Below, in pieces: positions 35,680-44,579 of a DNA stretch of 64,000 nucleotides. The notes below the pieces were generated by a model that was not told the DNA's origin, ran no database searches, and worked only from the letters and a program-made list of their open reading frames with translations. Source of the DNA: Serinibacter salmoneus (GTDB taxonomy: Bacteria; Actinomycetota; Actinomycetes; Actinomycetales; Beutenbergiaceae); NCBI RefSeq assembly GCF_002563925.1, contig NZ_PDJD01000001.1:1494973-1558972 (forward strand), given 5' to 3'. Within the stretch, counting starts at the first letter, position 1, and each line of letters opens with the position of its first letter. The position numbers were made by a program, and so were the translations under genes.

Positions 35680-38600
35680 CAGTCCTCCACCTCCCAGGGG
35701 GCCGCGGTCAGGGTGAGGTCGGCGATGCGGTGACGCGTGGCCGCCGTCCCCGCCACCGGGTTGCCGGCCCGCACGAGCTCCAGGTGCAGCCGCTTCCCGC
35801 GGCCGCCGGGCAGCAGCCGCACCATGATGCGGTTGCCGCCCGGCGCCACCACGATGTCCTGGACGAGCGCGGCGGACGTCTCGGCGCCCGGCTCGACGTG
35901 CAGCCAGGGGCGCAGCTGCGTGCCCCACCAGGTGGCGCTGAGATCCGCGGCGTCCACGGGCGGCTGCATGAGCGTGGGGGTGAGTCGCTCGCGGTGCAGG
36001 GATTCCGAGGAGTCCAGCACCACCGCCAGCGGCTGTGGCACGGCGTCCGCGCTCCACCACACCTGCAGCCGCGGTGCGGCCGGGATCTGCGGGACGGGGA
36101 GCCCCGCGGCCTGTACCGCCGCATCCCATGCGCCGCCCGCCGGCCGGGTGGGCAACGCCTGCACGGCCGCGGGGACGCGCACCAGTCGATGCTCGCGGCT
36201 TGCACCCGTCACCCACTGCGCGAGGTGGTCGGGTCCGGTGAAACGGGAGGTGGTGAAGTTGGCGCGGAAGACCCGGTGGACGTCGCCGCCCCCACCCTCG
36301 GGCACGGTCTCGATGTCGAGCAGGTAGTCGGTGAGGGGTTCCAGGACGTACCCGATGGTGAGGGTCTCCAGGTCGCGTGTGACGTCGGCGGGCACGCACG
36401 GCAGGTCGGAGGCCGCATCGCGCGCTGCCCGCTCCCAGGCGCCCAGGTGCAGGCTCGAGACCGTGACGGTCCGCACGGACTGCGGGTCGTCCTCGCCGTG
36501 CAGGGGGATCGGCAGGGCCTCGCCGGGGGCGCTCCCCCCGGGCGGGAGGGGATGTGCGCCGGAGGCCGAGCGCACCCGCACCCGCAGTCGGCGGCCGTAG
36601 GCCGCGAAGAGCTCCGGAACGGCCGTGTGGGACAGCGCGATCTGCACGCTCTCGTGCGTGAACCGTCCGCTCTCGCCCATCCCGGGTTCGGCGTCCAGGA
36701 GCCAGGGCGTGAGGTCGCGGGGGCAGGAGTGTTCCAGCTGCTCGGGGTCGGTGGGGTCCACCGGGTCGCTCGGGTCCGCGGTGAAGCGGAACTCCTGGGT
36801 GCGTTCGGTGTCCGCGGTGAACTCCGGGGGGCTGGTGGGCCGCTCGGCGCCCTCCGCCTGATCGTGCCACCACGTCACGCGGACGGTGTAGGCCTCGCCC
36901 GGGACCAGGAGCGCATGGCCGGACGGGTCCCGCTCCACCCCGGTGATGAAGGCCTCACGGTCCCGGGTAATCACCTCGGTGTCCCAGGCGGCACGGCGCG
37001 CCTCGGCCATCGTGGTGGCCTCCACCGCTACGAGGTAGGCCTCGCGGGGCACCTGGTCGTGCCTCTCGGCCCATCCCATGACCACGCGCATCGCGCCGTG
37101 GGCCTCGAGCTCCACCAGGTAGGCGGCGAGCAGCTTGTTGCCGCTGCGCAGACCGGAGGCGACCCGCAGGCTGCGCCCCACCGGCGCGCGCCACGGGCCG
37201 CCGGGATCGGTCCAGGTGTCCGGGATGGGCCGCGCGGCGCTGACGCGGTCGGCATCGCTCACCAGGTGCTCCTCGAGCACACCGCCGGCCTCATCGCGCC
37301 ACTGCAGCACGTAGGGCGCTCGCTCCATCGGCAGGAGCAGCAGGATCCGCGCGCTGATCAGTTCCTCCTCCGCGAGCAGTTCCACCGCGTCCACGAGCGG
37401 GTCGGGACGCCAGCCGAGTTCCCCGCGACCCTTGCGGGCGATCTCCGCCTGCGCCGGGGTGGCCGCCGGGGAGGCGTCGGTGCCCTCGTGCCGCGGCGCC
37501 TGCAGGATCCGCCCGGGGCACACCGACGCGCCGAGGGCGCGGGGGTCGACCTGCGACTCCTGGTGCAGCGCCGCGAGGTCGTGCAACCGGCCGCCAGCGG
37601 CGAGGTGCGCGCTCGCCTGGGCGGTGGTGAACGTCGTCGACCCCTGCACGGTGCCGGCGGGAGGCCCCTGCCACTCCCGCGCCGTGACCTCGCACGGGAC
37701 GAGGTCACCGATCACCCGGCCGGGCTGCACGTCCCACGGCGCATCCAGTTCCTCACGGCCGGTGCGCCAGGGTTCCAGCACCCGCAGGTCACGGCCCGCG
37801 GGCGCCGAGCGGGGCACGGTGCCCGGCTCGTCGGGCCAGACGATGCCGCGCAGCCGCCAGCCCGACAGGCTCGGGCCGAGAGCCTGGGCGTCGAAGGTCC
37901 ACAGCTGGGGGGCTGCGGGCGCCGCGGGGCTGCACAGGTGGCCCCAGCGGCGGCGGACGCTGCCCGAGAGCGTCTCCCCGTAGGTGATCGCCGAGCTGTA
38001 GGGCTCCGGCCGCCACGTCAGCAGCCCGAGGGTGGGCGGGGCCTTCGTCTGGGTGGGCACGGCGTCGTTCCACCAGACGCACGGCGTCTCGCCGTCGCCG
38101 AGGTCCCCGATCAGTTCCACGCTCTTCAGCAGGTAGGCCCACCACCGCTCGCCGATCCGGTGCCAGGCGGAGGTGCCGGCCACGCCCGTGGTCCCCTCGG
38201 CGCCCCCACCCAACACCGCAGCCCCCGATGCCTCGGGAGCGCTGGTGAAGGAGATGACGACCACGGCGTCCAGGGGCACGCTAGGACCAGCGGAGCCGTC
38301 CGTGGCGGCCCGCCCGAGGATGCCCTCGATGCTGCGCCCGGCGCCCGCGCCCTCCAGGAGCACATCGCCGCGCCCCATGAGCGCCACGTCCGCGACCAGG
38401 TCCGGCGGCACCAGATCGGGCTCCGGCTCGGAGCCGATCGTGAGGGATACGCACGCCTGCACGGAGAAGAAGAAGAAGCTGATCTTCCCGCAGACCTCCC
38501 CGTGGATGTAGGGGTGGTCCACCTCGCGGGGGGTGCCGCCGGGATCGGTCTCGATGCGCTTGCCGACCACGATCGTCAGCGTCGCCGAGACCCCGAGGGA

Positions 38601-41600
38601 GGCGATGAAGAGCATGAGTTCGCCGCGGATGTAGATCTTCCCCGCGAGGTAGAACGGGTCGAACCCGAGGATGGCGTCGAACCCCGCGGCGACCTCGACG
38701 TACAGCCGGGCGGGCTTGGAGCCCATGAGGACGGCCGAGAAATGGAAGCCGGTCGCGATCGCGAGGCCCGTGGTGCCGGGAAGGACGTCCGCGGGGACGT
38801 CATCGGCCCCGATGCCGTCGCCGTGCACCATCAGGTACCCCGAGGCGGTGATGGTGTCGAGCACCTCCACGCGGATCCTGTCGTGGTAGCTGCCGAGGTC
38901 CACCCGCCACGCGTCGGGCTGGGAGCGGGAGAAGAACGCGGTGACGGGCACGTGGATCGCGAGGATGCGGTCGATGCTGTAGTCCGCGACCACCCCCAGG
39001 GTGATCGTGCCGGCGCCGAAGTCCACATCCAGGACCGCCAGGAACGTGGCGCTCTGCTCGCTGCCGAGCGCGGGCGGCGCGGAGAGCACATCGGCCTTGA
39101 GGATGAGCAGCAGCCGGGGTCCGGGCAACTCGATCATGAGGATGCCCTTGAGGTGGACGACGTAGCCGCCCTCGAGGGTGCCGAGCAGGATCCCGGCGGC
39201 CAGGGCGTAGGCGCCGGGTTCGTGCGCCCAGCCGTCGGGGTGCATCACGCTCCCGCGGGGTGTCCCGAGCTGTTTCATCACCCAGTCCAGGGCCGGCAGG
39301 TCGGCGTGGGGGTTCTCCACCCGGCCCATGTTGATCCCGACTCCGGCCATGAGACCGAAGATCCCCAGGCCGGATCCGCCCAGCAGGATGGGCACGGGGA
39401 ACTCGACCTCGATCCCGACCAGCACGCCGGTGACACCGTCCACCGTCTCGATCACCAGCGTGGCGGCCGCGCGGATCTCGATCGGCACGATCGTCACGTC
39501 GATGGTGGCGCGGAATCCGGCCTCGGTGAAGGAGAAGGACCCGCTGCCGCGCACGGCCCCGGGGATGTCCAGGGAGACGCCGAGCTTGGTCAGTTCGAAT
39601 TCGCCGGTGCCCAGGTTCGCGCGCACCCGCAGGGTGTCCACCGTCAGGGGGCCGAGTTCCACCCCGATGCCGGCCTCCACCTCCAGCATGGTGGGGTTGT
39701 CCCGCGAGACCCGGACGCCGAAGATCCGCAGGATCTCATCCAGGGGCTCGACGGCGCGCACCGAGTCGGGTTGGATCTCCAGCTCGTAGCCACGGTCGGG
39801 GTCGAACACGGGCACGGGGACGGCGACCTCGCCGTCCTCCCAGCCGACCTTGACCCCGAGGGCCTGGTAGCGCACCCGGACCGGCTTGTCCGGCGGCACC
39901 GAGACGATCTCGAAGTCGAAGGAGAAGGCGACCTCGACGTCCAGGAGCAGGGCCACGGCGCCGGCGTCGCTGTCGGCGCGGGAGCCGTCCGGCGCGATGA
40001 TCCCGTCGCTGATCTGCAGCTCCGCCCCGTGCAGGGTGATTCGTTGGGTCTGGAAGACGTCGGAGATCCCCAGCGCGATGCCGCCGAGCTGGACGAGGGC
40101 ACCGGCCGCCGGGGAGAGCTCGGCCACGGCGGCGGCCAGCGGCCCGATCACGAAGAAGCCGCCGGCGGCATCCAGGGCCGTGGCGTTCACCGAGCCACCG
40201 CGGCTGCGTTCCAGCAGTCCGTCGATATCGCCCTCCAGGGCGCGGAACTGGGCCGTCACCTCCCAGGCGCCGCCGTCGCCGGCCACCCGCAGCCGGACCC
40301 GGAAGGCGCAGACACCGTCCAGGGGGTTGGGTCCACGACCGCCGAGGGGAGGCTGACCGCCGGCGTCCAGGGCGGCCTCGGCGGCGGTCTGGATGTCGAA
40401 CTCGCCCCAGAGCTCGCACCGGATGAACTCCCCGCGCAGCAGTTCCACCTCCAGGCCGAGCCGGCGGAAGCAGTCCGGCTTCCCGCTGCGTGCGGGGGCG
40501 GGGTCGCGGTCGATGACCGGGGCGGGCGCCGGCCGCTGCAGCCGGGCCCGCAGCGGTGGGGCGGATCCGGCGGTCGCGGAGACCCGGACCCGCCACCAGT
40601 GCCCGCTCCCGGGCGGTGCTGCGCTCTCCCCGGGGACCACCGGGATGCCGTCGCGGGCGTGGGTGTGCCCATGGGCGAGGACCGGGTGGGTGACGGTGTA
40701 CCCCGCGGCCTCCAGGACCCGGGCGACGGACTCGGCACGGCGACGGGAGAGCTCGAGGTTGTACGTGGCCTGGGCGTCGTCTCCCTCGTAGGAGGCGTAG
40801 CCGTCCACTCTGACGGCGCCGGGGAAGGCGGCGAGGCTTCGCCCGGCGAGGGCGGCGAACGTCTCACCGGTGGGCGCGGCTCGGCGCGAGGTCGCGGGGA
40901 TCGTGCGGATGTGGGTAGCCACGGAGGACCACGCGGCGGTGTTCTCGTGCGGCTCGGGGGTGTCATAGCGCAGGTAGGCGTCCAGTGCGGGGGGCGCCGC
41001 GGCGGTGAGCGTAGCGGTCACCTCGACCTCCTCGCCGACGGCGAGCGGCACCTCGGCCGTGGCCGCCGGCGCGCCCGTTCCCCCGCCCGGCCACGTCCAG
41101 GTGGCGGAGGCACCCGAGGCCAGGGCGAGCGTCGCCGTGGCGGCGCTCTGGCGGACCAGCATGATGCGGCCGCCCTCCGGGGTGAGGGTGGTGACCCTGG
41201 CGGCGGGGGCACCTCCCGGCGCCGACCCCGGCGCGGCCGGGGCACGCCGGGCGGTGAAGGTGGCGGCGGTCGTGCCGCCGGGAGAGGCGGCGGTGACCTC
41301 GATGCTCACGGTCCCGCTCGCGGGAACGGCCAGGGTGGTGCGATCGCCCGCCACGGGGGCGCCGTCGACCCGCAGCGTGAGGGCGATCGGCGCGAGCCCG
41401 CCGTTGGAGTCGGCGACGAAGAGGCTGCCGTCCGGGACCAGGTCCTCACCGCCCGGGGTCGCTGAGATGTGAGCGCCCGACGGGGTGACGTAGCGACCGA
41501 GGATCTCGGGGTCACCGCCGGTGTTGATCACCTCGGCGCCGAACGTGCCGGTGACACCGGCATGGGCACCCAGGCCGATCCAGAGGTTGCGGACCCCCGC

Positions 41601-42347
41601 CGAGACGGCGAGGTCGTCCATGCCCGGCGTGGCCACGTAGAGGCGGACCTCGGGAAGGTAGACGCCCTGCCACGCCGCCGGCATGGCGCGGGCGCCGGCG
41701 GGCACACCCTCGGGTCCGGAGTCCCCCGAGAGGTCCAGCACGGCGGTGCGGAAGGCGAACCCGACCCCGGAGCCCGGGCCGATGAGGGCGTGCGGCGGGC
41801 TCATCTCCAGCAACTCATAGACGTCGTCCACCGGGTCCCCGCCGGTGGTGGCCGAGACGAACGAGAACCCGACCCCCGCACCGGGCTCCTGGTGCAATCG
41901 GGTGACCAGGCGGGGCAGGAGCAGGCGGACCTGCTCCCGCGCCGGGTCCGGCTCCAGCACCCCCTGGGTGCCCAGCCGCGCGCCGGTGAGGAAGGGCAGG
42001 TGGATGGACACGCCGGGCACGTCGAGGTCGAGACGCCAGGCTCCGTCGGCGCTGCCACCAGGGCCGGTCAGGCGCTCGGCGAGACTGAGCGTGACGTCGG
42101 TGCCGAGCAGTTCCACGGGCGTGGCGCCGCCGTCACCCCCGATGCGGCCGGTCGCGGCGTCGATGAGGCCGCCGCTCGCGCCGGCGAGGTCGAGGACGAC
42201 CTCCCGCACCCGCCAGGTTGCGCCGTCCTCGGTCACCTCCCGGGGCGTCAGCCCGGTGGTGTCCACGGCTTCCAGCGGGCCGCGCAGGCCCTCGAGCAGG
42301 TCCCCGTCGCGCAGCGAGGCAGGCAGGTCGTCCCAGAGGCTCGGCAC
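35679..42347 (-). CDS. Giant beta-rich protein with OmpA-like domain, function unknown
   Basis: The 2222-aa protein is the largest in the window. Residues 1-330 are beta-rich, with WQGVYLPEVRLYV (about 235-247). About 360-470 is Ala/Thr/Gly-rich and Ig-like. About 475-590 is an OmpA-C-like domain with VDGYASYEGDD and NLELSRRRAESVARVL, the peptidoglycan-binding pattern. About 640-1320 has long alternating hydrophobic strands (FPVPILLGG, GLGIFGLMAGVGINMG) reminiscent of lipid-groove or DUF6603-type proteins. The remainder is beta-rich with a TSRF motif near the end. No signal peptide is seen, odd for an OmpA-type module. GTG start with GGGAG 5 nt upstream; a TTG 72 bases earlier lacks one. A genuine unknown. 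Confidence 0.7.
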   Translation of the reverse strand: MPSLWDDLPASLRDGDLLEGLRGPLEAVDTTGLTPREVTEDGATWRVREVVLDLAGASGGLIDAATGRIGGDGGATPVELLGTDVTLSLAERLTGPGGSADGAWRLDLDVPGVSIHLPFLTGARLGTQGVLEPDPAREQVRLLLPRLVTRLHQEPGAGVGFSFVSATTGGDPVDDVYELLEMSPPHALIGPGSGVGFAFRTAVLDLSGDSGPEGVPAGARAMPAAWQGVYLPEVRLYVATPGMDDLAVSAGVRNLWIGLGAHAGVTGTFGAEVINTGGDPEILGRYVTPSGAHISATPGGEDLVPDGSLFVADSNGGLAPIALTLRVDGAPVAGDRTTLAVPASGTVSIEVTAASPGGTTAATFTARRAPAAPGSAPGGAPAARVTTLTPEGGRIMLVRQSAATATLALASGASATWTWPGGGTGAPAATAEVPLAVGEEVEVTATLTAAAPPALDAYLRYDTPEPHENTAAWSSVATHIRTIPATSRRAAPTGETFAALAGRSLAAFPGAVRVDGYASYEGDDAQATYNLELSRRRAESVARVLEAAGYTVTHPVLAHGHTHARDGIPVVPGESAAPPGSGHWWRVRVSATAGSAPPLRARLQRPAPAPVIDRDPAPARSGKPDCFRRLGLEVELLRGEFIRCELWGEFDIQTAAEAALDAGGQPPLGGRGPNPLDGVCAFRVRLRVAGDGGAWEVTAQFRALEGDIDGLLERSRGGSVNATALDAAGGFFVIGPLAAAVAELSPAAGALVQLGGIALGISDVFQTQRITLHGAELQISDGIIAPDGSRADSDAGAVALLLDVEVAFSFDFEIVSVPPDKPVRVRYQALGVKVGWEDGEVAVPVPVFDPDRGYELEIQPDSVRAVEPLDEILRIFGVRVSRDNPTMLEVEAGIGVELGPLTVDTLRVRANLGTGEFELTKLGVSLDIPGAVRGSGSFSFTEAGFRATIDVTIVPIEIRAAATLVIETVDGVTGVLVGIEVEFPVPILLGGSGLGIFGLMAGVGINMGRVENPHADLPALDWVMKQLGTPRGSVMHPDGWAHEPGAYALAAGILLGTLEGGYVVHLKGILMIELPGPRLLLILKADVLSAPPALGSEQSATFLAVLDVDFGAGTITLGVVADYSIDRILAIHVPVTAFFSRSQPDAWRVDLGSYHDRIRVEVLDTITASGYLMVHGDGIGADDVPADVLPGTTGLAIATGFHFSAVLMGSKPARLYVEVAAGFDAILGFDPFYLAGKIYIRGELMLFIASLGVSATLTIVVGKRIETDPGGTPREVDHPYIHGEVCGKISFFFFSVQACVSLTIGSEPEPDLVPPDLVADVALMGRGDVLLEGAGAGRSIEGILGRAATDGSAGPSVPLDAVVVISFTSAPEASGAAVLGGGAEGTTGVAGTSAWHRIGERWWAYLLKSVELIGDLGDGETPCVWWNDAVPTQTKAPPTLGLLTWRPEPYSSAITYGETLSGSVRRRWGHLCSPAAPAAPQLWTFDAQALGPSLSGWRLRGIVWPDEPGTVPRSAPAGRDLRVLEPWRTGREELDAPWDVQPGRVIGDLVPCEVTAREWQGPPAGTVQGSTTFTTAQASAHLAAGGRLHDLAALHQESQVDPRALGASVCPGRILQAPRHEGTDASPAATPAQAEIARKGRGELGWRPDPLVDAVELLAEEELISARILLLLPMERAPYVLQWRDEAGGVLEEHLVSDADRVSAARPIPDTWTDPGGPWRAPVGRSLRVASGLRSGNKLLAAYLVELEAHGAMRVVMGWAERHDQVPREAYLVAVEATTMAEARRAAWDTEVITRDREAFITGVERDPSGHALLVPGEAYTVRVTWWHDQAEGAERPTSPPEFTADTERTQEFRFTADPSDPVDPTDPEQLEHSCPRDLTPWLLDAEPGMGESGRFTHESVQIALSHTAVPELFAAYGRRLRVRVRSASGAHPLPPGGSAPGEALPIPLHGEDDPQSVRTVTVSSLHLGAWERAARDAASDLPCVPADVTRDLETLTIGYVLEPLTDYLLDIETVPEGGGGDVHRVFRANFTTSRFTGPDHLAQWVTGASREHRLVRVPAAVQALPTRPAGGAWDAAVQAAGLPVPQIPAAPRLQVWWSADAVPQPLAVVLDSSESLHRERLTPTLMQPPVDAADLSATWWGTQLRPWLHVEPGAETSAALVQDIVVAPGGNRIMVRLLPGGRGKRLHLELVRAGNPVAGTAATRHRIADLTLTAAPWEVED

Positions 42348-42450
42348 GATGACTCCCGGTGCCGTGGACCGCGGGCGGCGGCCCTGGCTCTCGTCCTTCC
42401 TCGCGGATCGCGCCGGCAATCCGTGGGGTGGCGGCGTCCGAGGTCACCGT

Positions 42451-42490
42451 GCCATCTGCTGCCATCTGTTGCCATCAGCAGACATCAGCG
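42451..42490. repeat. Four phased 10-bp repeats upstream of the giant gene pair
   Basis: GCCATCTGCT, GCCATCTGTT, GCCATCAGCA and GACATCAGCG follow each other without gaps (sense of the giant genes: GATGGC-type units). The period of 10 bp puts each unit on one face of the helix. They lie 104-143 bp before the GTG at 42347, in a 282-bp gap that otherwise holds only a candidate promoter. Confidence 0.7.
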
Positions 42491-42581
42491 GCCACCGGTC
42501 GTCGTCGCTCGCCGGGGCGCCCCACCGCGCCCCGACCGCCTCGCGTGCACCGCGTCACGATGGGACGGCGCACCCCGTCAG

Positions 42582-42609
42582 AGTATGACCCGCGTCACAC
42601 CGAGCACAA
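42582..42609 (-). promoter_or_regulatory. Candidate promoter of the giant gene cassette
   Basis: TTGTGC (42609-42604) and CATACT (42587-42582) are 16 bp apart on the minus strand, just past the ABC transporter stop. If real, it gives a leader of about 230 nt that contains the 10-bp repeats. Confidence 0.35.
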
Positions 42610-42629
42610 GACCTACCGGGTCCGGGGCC

Positions 42630-44579
42630 TCAGACCTCGTCCTCGGTCGCGGCCGCCGCGAACTGACTGGCGTAGAGCCGCGCGTAGGCACCGTCCGCCT
42701 CGAGCAGCGCGCGGTGGCTGCCCTGCTCCACGATCTGCCCGTGCTCCATCACCACGATGGTGTCGGCCCCCGTGATCGTGGAGAGCCGGTGCGCGATCAC
42801 GAACGAGGTGCGGCCCACCCGTAGGGCGTTCATCGCCTCCTGGACGAGCACCTCTGTGCGGGTATCCACCGAACTGGTGGCCTCGTCCAGGATGAGGATC
42901 GAGGGGTCGGCCACGAACGCCCGGGCGATCGTCAACAACTGCCGCTCACCCTGGGAGAGGGCACCGCTCTCGCCGCTGACCACCGTGTCGAAGCCCTCCG
43001 GGAGGGACCGCACGAACTCCTCCACGCGGGTCGCCCGCGCGGCGCGCTTCATCAGCTCGGTCTGCTGCGCGGTGGGCTCGGCGCCGGGTTCGGGGAGGAT
43101 CGGGTACAGGATGTTCTGCGCGATCGTGCCCTCGAACAGCCACGTGTCCTGCAGCACCATGCCGATCTGGGAGCGCAGGGCGTCCCGTGGCATCTCACGG
43201 ATGTCCACGCCGTCCAGGGTGATGCGGCCGGCGTCCACGTCGTAGAACCGCATGAGGAGATTCACCAGCGTGGTCTTACCGGCCCCGGTCGGGCCCACGA
43301 TGGCGACCGTCTCCCCCGGCGTGGCACGCAGGTCGAGGTGCCGGATGAGGTCGACGCTCGGGTCGTAACTGAAGGAGACGCCCTCGAAGGCGACCTCGCC
43401 GCGCACCTGGCTGGGGGCAGTGCCACGCTCGGCCTCCTCCTCATGTGCGTCCAGGATCCCGTAGATCCGCTCGGCCGAGGCGGCCCCGGACTGCAACTGC
43501 GTCATCATCGAGGCGATCTGGCTGATGGGCTGGGTGAACTGGCGGGAGTACTGGATGACGGCCTGCACGTCACCGATGCTGAGCTGACCGGCCAGCACGC
43601 GCAGGCCACCGACCACCGCGACGGCCACGTAACTGAGGTTGGAGATGAGACCCATCACCGGCTGGATGGTGCCGGAGATGTAGTTGGCCCGGAAGGTCGC
43701 CTCGTACATCTCCTCGTTGCGGACGCGGAAGGTCTGGCGCATCTCCTCCTCCTGGCCGAAGACCCGGACCAGGTCGTGGCCGGTGTAGGACTCCTCGACG
43801 TGCCCGTTCAGCTCACCCGTGGTGCGCCACTGGGCGATGAACTGTGGCTGTGCGCGCTTGGCGATCAGCACGGTGACCACGCCGGAGAGCGGCACGGTGA
43901 CCACCGCGATGGTGGCCAGCACCGGCGAGATCGCGAACATCATCCCCAGCACGCCGACCACGGTGAACACCGAGACCACGAGTTGCGACAGGGTCATGTT
44001 CAGCACCTGGGAGACGTTGTCGATGTCGTTCGTCACCCGGGAGAGCACGTCACCGCGGCTGGAGCGGTCGTAGAAGGACAGCGGCACCCGGTGCAGCTTG
44101 TCCTCCACGCGGCCACGCAGGTTGTACATGGTGCGTTGCACCACGATCGCGGTCAGGCGGGCCTGCTGCCACCCCAGCAGCCACGCGCCGACGTATACGG
44201 CGAGCGCGGTGCCCAGGGTGGTGGCCAGCGCCGCGGTGTCGAGGCCCGCGCCGGGCGTGAAGTCCACCGTGGAGAGGATGTCGGCGTAGGAGTCCTGGCC
44301 CTGATCGCGCAACAGCGCAAGTGCTTGCTCCTCGTTCAAGCCTTCCGGCAGGTTCCGCGAGAGCAGCCCGGCAACCACGATGTTCGTGGCGTTCCCGAGC
44401 AGCTTGGGGCCCAGCACGGTGAGCACCACCGAGACCGCGCCGAACACCAACACGCTCGCCACCAGCAGGCCGTGTCCGCGCAACTCACCGAGGAGTCGCT
44501 TGATGGTGCCGGTGAAGTCCATGGCCTTCTGGCCGGGGGCCACACCCCCGGCGCCCGGTCCCGGTCCACGCCCGCTCAT
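42630..44579 (-). CDS. ABC exporter, permease-ATPase half (second of pair)
   Basis: The 649-aa half-transporter has six transmembrane helices (about 40-350) and a nucleotide-binding domain from about 395: Walker A VGPTGAGKTTL, signature LSQGERQLL in place of LSGGQ, and Walker B ILILDEATSSVD with catalytic Glu. The pairing with the next gene is that of heterodimeric exporters such as BmrCD/TM287-288. A loop of about 55 residues after the first helix (about 70-125) is longer than usual. ATG start, overlapping its partner's stop as ATGA, with GGAGG upstream. Substrate unknown, perhaps drugs or lipids. Confidence 0.9.
   Translation of the reverse strand: MSGRGPGPGAGGVAPGQKAMDFTGTIKRLLGELRGHGLLVASVLVFGAVSVVLTVLGPKLLGNATNIVVAGLLSRNLPEGLNEEQALALLRDQGQDSYADILSTVDFTPGAGLDTAALATTLGTALAVYVGAWLLGWQQARLTAIVVQRTMYNLRGRVEDKLHRVPLSFYDRSSRGDVLSRVTNDIDNVSQVLNMTLSQLVVSVFTVVGVLGMMFAISPVLATIAVVTVPLSGVVTVLIAKRAQPQFIAQWRTTGELNGHVEESYTGHDLVRVFGQEEEMRQTFRVRNEEMYEATFRANYISGTIQPVMGLISNLSYVAVAVVGGLRVLAGQLSIGDVQAVIQYSRQFTQPISQIASMMTQLQSGAASAERIYGILDAHEEEAERGTAPSQVRGEVAFEGVSFSYDPSVDLIRHLDLRATPGETVAIVGPTGAGKTTLVNLLMRFYDVDAGRITLDGVDIREMPRDALRSQIGMVLQDTWLFEGTIAQNILYPILPEPGAEPTAQQTELMKRAARATRVEEFVRSLPEGFDTVVSGESGALSQGERQLLTIARAFVADPSILILDEATSSVDTRTEVLVQEAMNALRVGRTSFVIAHRLSTITGADTIVVMEHGQIVEQGSHRALLEADGAYARLYASQFAAAATEDEV

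Noticed and set aside
35637-41465. Plus-strand open frame of 1942 codons
   Set aside because: Lies wholly antisense to the giant minus-strand gene. High-GC coding DNA gives long open frames on the opposite strand; the translation is Gly/Arg/His-rich without motifs, while the minus strand has an OmpA-like domain and a Shine-Dalgarno start.
32056-42347. Giant pair as part of a phage tail or contractile injection system
   Set aside because: No sheath, tube, baseplate or AAA ATPase gene adjoins it; neighbours are a SpoU methylase and an ABC exporter. Remote partners elsewhere in the genome cannot be excluded.
42348-42419. TTG start for the giant gene at 42419
   Set aside because: No Shine-Dalgarno sequence before it; the GTG at 42347 has GGGAG at good spacing.
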